Shown here piece by piece: positions 33,452-43,188 of a stretch of 64,000 nucleotides of DNA (the first letter of the stretch is position 1; every line of letters starts with the position of its first letter). Where the stretch lies: contig OZ020517.1 in NCBI GenBank assembly GCA_963971425.1, positions 32,150,734-32,214,733 of the forward strand, read 5' to 3'. The position numbers were made by a program, and so were the translations under genes. This stretch comes from Bryoerythrophyllum caledonicum. Taxonomy: Eukaryota > Streptophyta > Bryopsida > Pottiales > Pottiaceae. Below the pieces are notes generated by a model. The model did not search any database and was not told the DNA's origin. It was given only the letters and a program-made list of their open reading frames with translations.

Positions 33452-34730
33452 GGGAATTTAAAACATTGAATTCACCTTCTGGTAAAAACACAACAGTTAA
33501 AATTTATAAAATAATTTATTGGAAATAATAGTTTGTTAACAATTTATAACAATTTATATCAAGGCTTTACCTACCGATGAGTTCAATGGGCCGTTCCTAT
33601 GAACCATGGTTCATAAGACCTTTCCACGTCTACTCATCCATAATTCCTCAATTTAATAGTACTTCGTTCTTGTAAACCATGGTTTACAAGACCTTTTCCT
33701 ATCTCTGTTGAGTAATCGAGCACCTTGAATAAAAATTTATATTTAAATAGATAAATAAGGTTTATTTTATGTATTAATATTCATTATTTAATGATTTCAA
33801 ATATACAAATGCAAATAATCAAACAAAGTGTACAAAGTTTAGTGCAATGATTTGAAAATACATTATTGATTCAGTAAGTTTAGGGTTTAACAAATACATG
33901 TTCGCAACACGCTTCATAAACTCAAACATACACCCAAACATGGATGACATGGTTTTCTAACCTGACCCACAATACGCACAAAATCCGGCAGGACACAGAC
34001 ACCCGTCCCACCAAGATCAGCCTCGCTGCAGCCAACCCCCCACCTGCTGGTGAACTCGACGTGAAGTTCGTTCTCCTAGTCTTTCCCTGTCTTTCCCATC
34101 GGGAATTTAAAATATTGAATTCACCTTCTGGTAAAAACACAACAGTTAAAATTTATAAAATAATTTATTGGAAATAATAGTTTGTTAACAATTTATAACA
34201 ATTTATATCAAGGCTTTACCTACCGATGAGTTCAATGGGCCGTTCCTATGAACCATGGTTCATAAGACCTTTCCACGTCTACTCATCCATAATTCCTCAA
34301 TTTAATAGTACTTCGTTCTTGTAAACCATGGTTTACAAGACCTTTTCCTATCTCTGTTGAGTAATCGAGCACCTTGAATAAAAATTTATATTTAAATAGA
34401 TAAATAAGGTTTATTTTATGTATTAATATTCATTATTTAATGATTTCAAATATACAAATGCAAATAACCAAACAAAGTGTACAAAGTTTAGTGCAATGAT
34501 TTGAAAATACATTATTGATTCAGTAAGTTTAGGGTTTAACAAATACATGTTCGCAACACGCTTCATAAACTCAAACATAAACCCGAACATGGATGACATG
34601 GTTTTCTCTAACCTGACCCACAATACGCACAAAATCCGGCAGAACATAGACACCCGTCCCACCAGGATCGGCCTCGCTGCAGCCAACCCTCCACCTGCTG
34701 CTGAACTCGACGTGAAGCTCGTTCTCTCCC
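33452..34730. repeat. Direct duplication of about 640 bp upstream of oxygenase gene 1 (period 649)
   Basis: CGGGAATTTAAAAYATTGAA through CTGCTGGTGAACTCGACGTG occurs twice (from 33450 and from 34100), with a small number of differences. The first copy abuts the start codon of the gene. The second ends with further short direct repeats of CACCTGCTGGTGAACTCGACG (34730-34760). Confidence 0.85.
33598..33690. promoter_or_regulatory. Paired perfect palindromes with core AACCATGGTT
   Basis: TATGAACCATGGTTCATA at 33598-33615 (18 bp) and CTTGTAAACCATGGTTTACA with AG at 33669-33690 (22 bp) are perfect palindromes about 70 bp apart, each followed by AGACC. They lie 150-240 bp upstream of the oxygenase start on its coding strand and are kept in the duplicate (34247-34264 and 34318-34339). 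A regulatory role is inference. Confidence 0.5.
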
Positions 34731-34759
34731 CACCTGCTGGTGAACTCGACGTGAAGCTC

Positions 34760-36300
34760 GAGCTCTCTCCACGCAGCGCTGAACTACGCTCGCACTTCAC
34801 CAACCGTCTTTGCTTCGTCGCAGCGCCTCACAGGCTCAACCTCCCGCGCAGCTCTGCACAACACCGGAAGCTCACGCCGCCATCCCGCACTGGATCCCGA
34901 CCACCTGCTCCTCGCACACTTCCGTCCGAACTCTTCCACCAGCCGCCAAAGACCTCCGTGCATCCCCTGCGACGGCTCCCAGCGCCTCCTTCTCCAAATG
35001 CTCGAAGTGCATGGGGAGCTTAAATTACTGCCAGAACGCCATTGATCAAGTTCTAGCGGTGCGTGACCACTAACCACCTCCTGCTTTGGAACTGATTCCT
35101 TGGAAAAGAGATATCTAAGTGTATTGGTGCTGCACTCTGTGAAGGCCGGTAGTGTGCCAATTGTGTTGAAACTCGCCAAGACCATTCACCCAGCCACCAT
35201 GGTGTCCTGTGGCCGCTTCATCTGCCTCGCTGGGTTCAAAGAGAAAGGGAGAAAACAAGCAGTGTTGTTTGGAGCCGTGGCAGTTTTCGTCCCCTACATA
35301 GACCACGTCGACCCAAGAATCATGGCATACGGCACAGCAGCATTGCTAAGGTTGAAAATCATGCTCTTCCTTGCAATGAATGCAGTTTACGAACCTGATT
35401 CCTGGTTGCACATGTAATCCACAGCCTAACTCTGGAGATAAACCGCCTTGTCGTCTGCAAGCGCATGTCGTCTGCAAGCGCAACACATGGGAACTTGTGG
35501 GTTGCACATGTAATCCACAGCCTAACATGGAACCGGTGCTCTACCTACTCACACACACAAGTTCCCATGTGTGAGTAGGTAGAGCACCGGTTCCATCAAA
35601 CCCAGAAGAGAATCGACACAAATCTCGCCTAATTTTGGCCACAGAGGAAACCAAGAATGGAAGCTGCTTCCATAATCGTGACAAAATCCAGGGCACAACT
35701 CTTCACATCGACACAAAAATTCTACTCTACCATCGGCACACTTCAACATCAACGAATCCACAAGCAAAAGTAGCGACGAAGGGGAAGCGCTCCTCACCGA
35801 ATCCTAAAGAAACAACGTCCAAACACTCTGCCGACTTCAATGGAAACGCAAAGTGCAATAGCAAGCGCACGCTTGAGTCCTCTACGCAGTGCTCACTGCT
35901 CACGATCGCACTGAAAGTACTCCTCAGGGAAACGCAAACCTCGAGCTCCTCTCAACTGGCAAGAGGCGACCCGCTCTCAAAGGCTCCAGAAATCCCGGAC
36001 TGTAGATGGAAACGCTTCCCCGGGAAAGAACCTCGCCGCTTGAGCAAGGCAGCGAGGCGCCATTGCCGCCCCCAAATCAAGCCGATCTCAACTGATATCG
36101 TTGCAGAACTCTCACTCCAAACCGTGCACCAATAAGCCTCTTTCCCTTGCTCTTCGGGGAGTACACACTGCAATAAACTCCTCCCTAAACCTCCATGATT
36201 CACCTCACCGATGGCGAGCTCAGTTTCCTCGCCATGAATGTACGCTTCGGCATCCTCCTCTCTACTCCGTTTCCATGTGCCAAGTTAAGCTCCGTTGGTC
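34760..36300. other. Unassigned sequence with exon-like pieces and short repeats
   Basis: Open frames at about 35100-35420 (VLHSVKAGSVPIVLKLAKTI, YIDHVDPRIMAYGTAALLRL) look protein-like but I do not recognise them. GGTTGCACATGTAATCCACAGCC occurs twice (35404 and 35498). No complete gene can be supported. Confidence 0.4.
35528..35596. repeat. Near-perfect hairpin with arms of about 28 bp
   Basis: ATGGAACCGGTGCTCTACCT...CTCACAC pairs with GTGTGAGTAGGTAGAGCACC...TCCAT across a loop of about 13 bases. Both strands therefore begin similar short ORFs (MEPVLYLLTH). Confidence 0.85.
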
Positions 36301-36308
36301 TTGTTGCA

Positions 36309-36560
36309 GCTGATCACCAACGTGACGGAGGATCCAGCAATGAGGAAGAATGTGCAGCATGACGGAGGATCCAGCAATGAGGAAGAATGTGCAGCACTGG
36401 GTCGAAATATGCCGCAAACTGATTCTGGAGACTTTTAACGGCACGCTCAAGAAATGCGCTCGTCAGACCATCCAAGAACTCCAGTTCACGTCTCGTGCAT
36501 ACCAAAGACACGCGCTCTCAGTAGCCCAGACAACAGAGCTCCGCCAACGTCGACCCAACT
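36309..36560 (+). pseudogene. Exon fragment with a 37-bp internal tandem duplication
   Basis: After a TTGTTGCAG acceptor the frame reads LITNVTEDPAMRKNVQH, and later WVEICRKLILETFNGTLKK. The 37-bp piece starting GACGGAGGATCCAGC is duplicated (36324-36360 and 36361-36397). As 37 is not a multiple of three, this shifts the frame. HEAT-repeat proteins such as SWEETIE/HEATR5 are a possible but weak match. Confidence 0.4.
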
Positions 36561-36578
36561 CCCGTCACCACTGCAGCC

Positions 36579-37790
36579 GTGCTCCCAACGCTGACCCCAG
36601 CGCCTCCTCCGTTCCTTCACCACCGCCTTCTCTCTCACTGCTCAACACCCACACCAACCGGGACACACACCCCCACGTATTCCTCGCACCCACTTCACCA
36701 GAGCACAGTCCCCGCTCACAACACCAAAAAAAAACAACACATTCCTCTACACACTCCTCTCCACTTCCACACACAGACACACCTGCTATTAGCCCCGAAC
36801 ATCCACGATCACCCGAACACACACTCTCACGGACCTGCCAGCCCACACTCCTTCCCCGGAATCCAGACTCACCCACCTCCGAAGACTCACACTCAGGATG
36901 CGTCCGACTTCCGCCTCTCCACAACCGCTGCGGAGCCCAACCGCGTACAGCTGCACACAACCCCAAAGATCGCTCCTCCTGTCGGCACCACTTGGTCGCA
37001 GCAACCAACTCTGTCTTCTCCGAACTCGCCAGAGCGCACACACAATCGCGCCGCACTCACACCAAAACACAACCTAACTCCAACACCGACCTCCCCGCTC
37101 GCAGCGCTCACGCGCCACTCACCGCAGCTCCGCTGCCTACTCACAGATACTTCCGCTCAAACACACACACCGACTCGACACACACGCTCACACCGCACCC
37201 CACTACTCTCCTACTGCAGCTCACAATACCAGCTCCTCTCTGCTCTCGTCCGACCCCCAGCCACACACCACGCCCACCAACCTTGCATGCACTCTCTGCT
37301 CGCCCGAACAATGCCGCCGAGCCTCACACCACGCCCGCCAACCTCGCATGCACTCTCTGCTCGCCCGAACAATGCCGCCGAGCCTCTAGCTCCGGACCGC
37401 TCTCATCACGCCGGACCGCTCTCATCACCGTTCCTCCTGTCGGCACCACTCGGTCGCAGCAGCCACTCTGTCTTCTCCAAACTCGCCAGACCCGCGCACA
37501 CACAATCGCGCCGCACTCACACCAAAATACAACCTTACTCCAACACCGACCTCCCCGCTCGCAGCGCTCTCGCACCACTCACCGCAGCTCCGCTGCCTAC
37601 TCACAGATACTTCCGCTCAAACACACACACCGACTCGACACACACGCTCACACCGCACCCCACTACTCTCCTACTGCAGCTCACAATACCAGCTCCTCTC
37701 TGCTCTCTTCCGACCCCCAGCCACACACCACGCCCACCAACCTCGCACGCACTCTTTGCTCGCCCAAACAATGAACAAATTTTAGTATAG
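36579..37790 (+). repeat. Pro/Thr/His-rich open frames over duplicated C-rich sequence
   Basis: C- and A-rich sequence with few stops gives long open frames in two plus frames (403 and 474 codons) of low-complexity Pro/Thr/Ser/His. A segment of about 290 bp is duplicated with a period of 460 bp (36980-37270 and 37440-37745). A 61-bp unit containing CTCTGCTCGCCCGAACAATG is tandem at 37271-37392. The frames reflect composition and I would not call a gene. Confidence 0.55.
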
Positions 37791-37799
37791 TGGTGCTTA

Positions 37800-39175
37800 C
37801 TAATTTTGGTGCTTCTTTTTATAAAACATGGATGGTAATGTGGGGTGTGTGAAATGGGGTACTGTTTGTATCGAAGTTGATAAACCATGCCTCTTCATTA
37901 TGAAGGGCCGGTACTGTTCTTGCCGACTCCTTTCATTACCTGCCAATAGGTCCTTGTTCGCTGGGAGAAAGTTTCAGGAGAGCTTTTTGAGTGTAGCTAG
38001 CTTTTTCCCCCGAGGTTTGACCACTTCAGGTGGAGTCAGATGAGCCATGGCTTTTGTAGTAACTATCACAATGTGGGCTATTTATGTGGGTGGCATTAAA
38101 TACCATGGACAGTGGGGAGTTCTTTCCCCAGTAAATCAAGACAAAAAATCGACAGCAAACATTCAACTTAAACGTTCATCATCAAGTGCTCATGACAAAC
38201 ATTGAAGAAAAGTACGTGGGAAAGGAGCAAAGTGTGGTTTAGTTCCAACGAGGAATTTCCAATGCCTAAATCACCCACTGAAGACCTTAAAATACACTAA
38301 TATTCAGTTGGTGAGAATATTTCAGATGCACAATCCGCAATCACCTCAAAAAACATCAAACACGACAGGAATTTTATTGTGAGGTTAGACGTCTTTAAGT
38401 ACTAGTGGAGTTCGAGTTAGAAATTAGAAATCTGTAAGTACTAGTGGACTTGGAGTTGGAATCAAGTGTTCTAGAATCGGTGTGAGCACTGACAGTATTG
38501 TAGATTGCGGAACTTACGTGAGCTGCAGTGGCAGTAGTTGTCGTGCATGCGTGACGTAGTGATCGACGACGTTGGAGAGCTATAGCTGGATTACACACTC
38601 TGATCTACGCCGATCATGTGGACCGACTAGTGATACAAAAAAAATTGTAACGGAGCACAGGTGCATAAAATTCCGGAATGTTAAAAATTCCGGAACTTAT
38701 GCAGATAAGAACGTTCGGACGATCAGCCGTGCATGACGAGGTCCTCATGAGCGTTTGAAAACTGCAACTTTGACGACTCCAGTCGAGCTTGCAGGGAGTC
38801 CACTGCAGATTACGATTCTGGGGTGATACCCTGGTGATATTTGTCTTATACCACTTGATAACCGGTGATAACCTGGTGATTCCGTCTGATACCACTCGGA
38901 TATCCGGGTGATATTGAGGCGGTCGTGGAGAAAGGGACTATCTCGATTTTGCATGTGATCAACGTTGCAGGACTGTAGCTCGATTTTACGTTGAAGGGAC
39001 GAGACGAAAATTTTTACCTTCGACTGGTAAGTTCAAAGAACCGTAGAATCTTTCTTACATATAGATAGCATGCTCATGAATTTTCGTAAACTTTGAAGTT
39101 TGTCCACACGGATTGAAAGATTATAGGGTTCGATCTAAAGAAAAATGTTCATTTTATTCTTCCTCGAATAAAGAA
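37800..39175. other. Intergenic sequence left of the CACTA-split prefoldin exon
   Basis: No recognised gene. About eight copies of a GGTGATAYC/TGATACC motif lie at 38820-38910. The segment 39080-39170 resembles 14720-14800 and belongs to a dispersed repeat that directly borders the prefoldin exon. Confidence 0.5.
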
Positions 39176-39179
39176 GGTC

Positions 39180-39215
39180 ATGAAGATGGACTTCGAGGTC
39201 GCGGAGGGGATCTAC
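39180..39215 (+). pseudogene. Prefoldin subunit 3 exon, part left of the CACTA insertion
   Basis: Reads MKMDFEVAEGIY, matching the TDFEVSEGIY segment of prefoldin subunit 3 (VBP1), part of the cytosolic co-chaperone that hands actin and tubulin to CCT. It is cut by the CACTA element after GGGATCTAC. The continuation is at 48750-48840. Sequence to the left is repeat-like, so this exon may itself be a captured or relic fragment. Confidence 0.75.
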
Positions 39216-39984
39216 CACAGGAAACTTAGGAGGCATTAGCCAGGGCTAGTGTTTTGAGGGTTAGCCCCCCTTTTAGCCCCCTCTTACAAAGCATGTGGGA
39301 AATCTTGAGTGTCCTTTGCTAAATGGACTTTAGCCCCCAAAAATGTTTCCCTTGCCCGGGCTAAAGTTGAAGGGCTAAAGCTTCATGTATTACATGGGCT
39401 ATTCTGCCTTGTATTAGCCCCGGGTAATCTTTCTTTTGTTAGCCGGGGCTAAAGCATCTTGCACTTCCTCTATTAGCCGGGGCTAATGTCTTTGTCTTTG
39501 AAATGGCTTATGTGGCGATTTCTAATGCTGTCAAGTGTTGCAATTACATTGAGCCAAATGGACCAATACTCAAAAAACCTAGAAAATCAATAATAGTGGC
39601 AAAAGTTTCAATTTTTATAGAATTCATAATAAATACAAAAAACATATGTCACTAGTCCTGTACCACAAGTTCTCCTCAACTACGTATCGCCTGTATCTCA
39701 ACTGTAAACCAGGCTATCATGCTAATCGCCCTGCCACAATGTCCACCTGCCATAAATCACCAATTCAATAAGAAAAGCGAACTATATCTAACAGGTAATA
39801 GCATTGATGTTTTCAAGATACAGAAAGACCTTAAACGGAGACAACCTGCACTCGAGCCCATTCTAGCGCAATTGACACAGCTCTTTGGACTCATTTGAAC
39901 CGATAGAGAGAGGAATCAACTGATTTGATACAGATTCAATCTGCAATCGTCTGTGAATGTGTGCAATAAGCATTTGAGAGAAAT

Positions 39985-41480
39985 ATACCAGCTATTGCAG
40001 CACATTCTTCTGGTGTATTCACACGCAATGGAGCCTGCACCACACGCAAGAAATAGTTTTCAAATCTCTTCTTGAGAAGTGTGCAACTAATGAGAAGCTT
40101 GTTATGCTAGGGTATTACCTTGCAGCCACTTCTTGGGGTAAAGAACGCCGGAAACTCATCAGTTCCGTAACCAATCACTGTCAATCCTTGAGTTTCCTGC
40201 ACCGTAAGAACACCTGCCTCAGGAAAAGATCACTAATGTGAAATTACTCTCTGAAGGTACACTTCAGCAGAAAGAGGTTCATAGCGCATACTAGATACTC
40301 AAGCGTCCTCGGAATATCCAGGATGGATTTGACACCAGCGCACACAACAGTAACAGCTGTTCGACCAAATATCCAGGATGGATTTGACACCAGCGCACAC
40401 AACAGTAACAGCTGTTCGACCAAGTTCAGTCAAATCTGACGACACGTCCATGGCTGCAAAATTATACACACAAAGCACATCATCGGCGAATGAGCCACAC
40501 GAAACCAGGCCTCACAAGTGAAAAACAAGTTAGAAAGTAAACGAAGTGAACAAAGTCCACAAGTAAAATATTACGATATCTCATGAGGAACATGCTTTGT
40601 CTAATACAAAAATTCCAAATGCATACAAATGAGCATATGATAGGAAAATTTTACCAATGCCACCAGTTACAAAAACATTGATGCCCACCTGTGAGCCCAG
40701 AGAAGACATGATTCAACGAGACCTCGAGATGCTGGTCCAGATTCATAGCAGAAAAAGATGAGTTGACAGGAAAAGAATTCTAACTTTGGCGGCAAAGAAC
40801 ATGGTGGCAGAAACTGTGGTCGCTCCAGTCTTTTTATTGGCAATCTCAATACGACCTGAAGTCGTGAGACCAGAGAAAAAAGTCTGAACACCCAAAAAAA
40901 ATGGCTCCATCTCATCTGAAAGCAAAAATCAGCAACTTACAACATGAGCAATATCTCTACGAGACGTCTTTACTGTTCTGTTCCCAAGCTGCGCAAGCTT
41001 TTGCAGTTCACCGTCTTCTAGACCTGTCGTCAAACAACAAATAAGTAAAAACCTGATGATACATACCAGTAGAGAAAACTCCAAGCGAATGGTGTAATCA
41101 GGTTCCAGTTGTACCAACGCAAGGGACGCCGTCAAGGATGGCAATGGCAGCTGGCACAGCACCAGTCTCTCGCACAATAGCTTCCACTTCTTTTACGGTT
41201 TCAAAGTTTTGTGGATATGGCATGCCTGCATAATGAAGCACAATCCTCTCCAACTTTTTCATAGTGTTCTCACATGCCCAAATATAGTGAACAAACACTC
41301 TGATACTTGAATGTTTAATAGCATCTAGCTACTCCAATTAGGCCAAAGTGCTTTGACAAGGTACCATGTGATATGATTGTTGATTCTAGAGCAACCACAG
41401 GGAGACCTCTCTCAAGCGCATCTCTCACATCTGCTTTGATTTGTATTCCTCCATAATCATTCACCTGGTCGCTCACCTGC
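39985..41480 (-). pseudogene. PUMY: Pseudouridine-5'-phosphate glycosidase (PUMY) captured inside the CACTA element
   Basis: Minus-strand exons in gene order. About 41478-41363: VNDYGGIQIKADVRDALERG and ALESTIISHG. 41228-41116: [38 protein letters not shown]. 41027-40943: GELQKLAQLGNRTVKTSRRD. 40868-40787: TGATTVSATMFFAAK. 40690-40653: VGINVFVTGGIG. 40451-40296: MDVSSDLTELGRTAVTVVCA, GVKSILDI. About 40205-40118: GYGTDEFPAFFTPRSGCK. 40033-39990: APLRVNTPEECAAIA. These are signatures of the indigoidine synthase A/PUMY family, which splits pseudouridine monophosphate to uracil and ribose 5-phosphate, in peroxisomes in plants. A 55-bp tandem duplication in the GVKSILDI exon (40313-40367 and 40368-40422) breaks the frame. 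Introns are retained, so capture was from genomic DNA. Confidence 0.85.
40313..40422. repeat. 55-bp tandem duplication in a PUMY exon
   Basis: AATATCCAGGATGGATTTGA...GCTGTTCGACCA occurs twice in succession without a visible mismatch. As 55 is not divisible by three, it shifts the frame within the exon. The lack of divergence suggests it is recent. Confidence 0.9.
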
Positions 41481-41599
41481 TGCGAGAGGAATTAGGGTTA
41501 GAGCAAAGATTGCGTCTACTGTAGGATAAAGTAATGTTCTCCGTCATTCTTAGGGTTTTTCAGTACCTCCAGCACGGGTGATGATCACAGGACTCCAAC

Positions 41600-42110
41600 A
41601 TGGAAAACACTCAATCCAGGATCATACCTGACTCAAAGGACGTTTGTGAAGCTTGAAGATGAGGCGAGACCAACGCTCCAAACCAACGCAGCGCCACTGT
41701 CTGCTCGTTCGCCTGAACAAACGATCACGTCCTGGTCAGGATCTGAGTCACTATCACATAGAAGGATGAATTAGATTGTCTATTCAAGATGAGCAGACCT
41801 GAGTTTCAACTCCTCCTTCAGAGTCGGAGCCAAAATCACCTTCACCAGCCATCAATCGTCTGTAAGCTACGTCGTCGTCGTGTGACCAATCTATAAAACA
41901 TCCGAAAAAACCAACAAATAAGAAAAAGAAAAACATAACCTAGCAACAATATGTGATATCAAAACTGCAGAAAAAAGAGTGTGTGCATACCAGGAGGAGC
42001 GGCTCCCGGACGCGATCCGGACTTAGATGACTGGGAATTCGTAATCCCAGCAGCATCCAGTCTCACCAACGTCATAAGCGACGGAGACGCAGGATCATCA
42101 TCTGCAAGTA
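41600..42110 (-). pseudogene. Unidentified captured exons right of PUMY
   Basis: Three exon-like minus-strand pieces: about 42105-41995 (DDPASPSLMTLVRLDAAG, SKSGSRPGAAPPG), about 41890-41800 (DDDVAYRRLMAGEGDFGSDS) and about 41760-41640 (SDPDQDVIVCSGERADSG). They look like an acidic, Ser-rich protein and are not part of PUMY as I know it. They may be a fragment of another gene captured on the same strand. Confidence 0.45.
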
Positions 42111-42596
42111 ACCAAGGGCTTCACGGTATGAATAGGGTTTGGGTCGAACTTTAGGGTTTAGGTGTGGAGGAGGACCTGGGAGATGGAGAGCGAGGCGCGC
42201 GGAGGCGAGGAGTTTGTTGTGCAAACCAATCCATCTAAGGTAATCCCCCCTAAAACCGACAAGTTAAGGAATGTGCATATATGGAGAGAGGAGATAATTT
42301 CACTACTATTTTTCAGTGATAGCCTATAGAATTTCAATTCCAACCCAAGTGATTTCATATTTTTCCGATGAAAATTGAATTAGTTATGAATTTCCAAATG
42401 TGCAACCATGTTTAGTGGTTGGCCATCAGTAGGTACCCCCCAGAACCAACGACCAAAAGTAAGGGTCTTGACTAATAGCTAATCTCCATTTGGAGCTGAG
42501 TTGGTGGTAATGGGATGGAAGAGGGTTGGAAATACCCCAATTTTATAGGCGTTGGCTATGGGTTTTTGTTGGTTATGGGGAGGCTTACCTTAGTTA

Positions 42597-43188
42597 TTAC
42601 ATGAATATCTTCTAAGTGTTTCAACACGTTGTTGCTTTTCTACAAAATTTTGATCTATTTGGACTAGTTGGCGCCACCAAGGTAAAGGACGTCTGCCACT
42701 AGCAATATGTACAACTAAGTACTTTAATTTCATTTTATTTCCAAAGTCATAGTATAAAAAGGGTTCTAAGTTTGTTGTGCAAAGTCTTTCTTCAATTGAA
42801 TTTCTTGAATATTCATCATTTACATTTGATAGTCCTTCAAATATTTCGTGGAGTGTCCAATCTTGTAATTCTATTGGCACACCTTTAGTGTCCCACTCTG
42901 CTTGCATCTTGATAATGAGGTTCTTCATTTTCATTTGTAAATATGGACCCCGATCTTCCATTACAGTAGTATGCAACAATGTTGGTGATTGATGAAGGTC
43001 TTCATCTTGTTCAGTTGGTTGTGGAAAATGGGCATCATCTTGAAAATTTTGCATGGGTGGAGAAGTTCTGTGATATTGTAATTCAATGTCCATTCTATGA
43101 TGACGTTGTTGAGTCCTATAATTCACAAACTTGAATCCAGCTTCTTCACTGCTCAATCTACATTTAGTACATCTACACTTCACTTGTA
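42597..43188 (-). pseudogene. Transposase-like N-terminal fragment, cut by the Tc1 insertion
   Basis: The frame encodes VQVKCRCTKCRLSSEEAGFK, FVNYRTQQRHHRMD, an acidic Gln-rich linker, then MKNLIIKMQAEWDTKGVPIE and GRRPLPWWRQLVQ, and stops at 42597. A CxCxxC cluster followed by an HHRMD basic stretch is typical of the start of CACTA and KDZ-type transposase genes. The Tc1 element inserts (TA) just before CRCTKC. The catalytic DDE region was not found inside this CACTA element. Confidence 0.4.

Noticed and set aside
36350-37790. Long plus-strand ORFs of 403-474 codons, Pro/Thr/His-rich
   Set aside because: Two overlapping frames are open at once over C-rich duplicated sequence and no domain or codon signal is seen; composition explains them.
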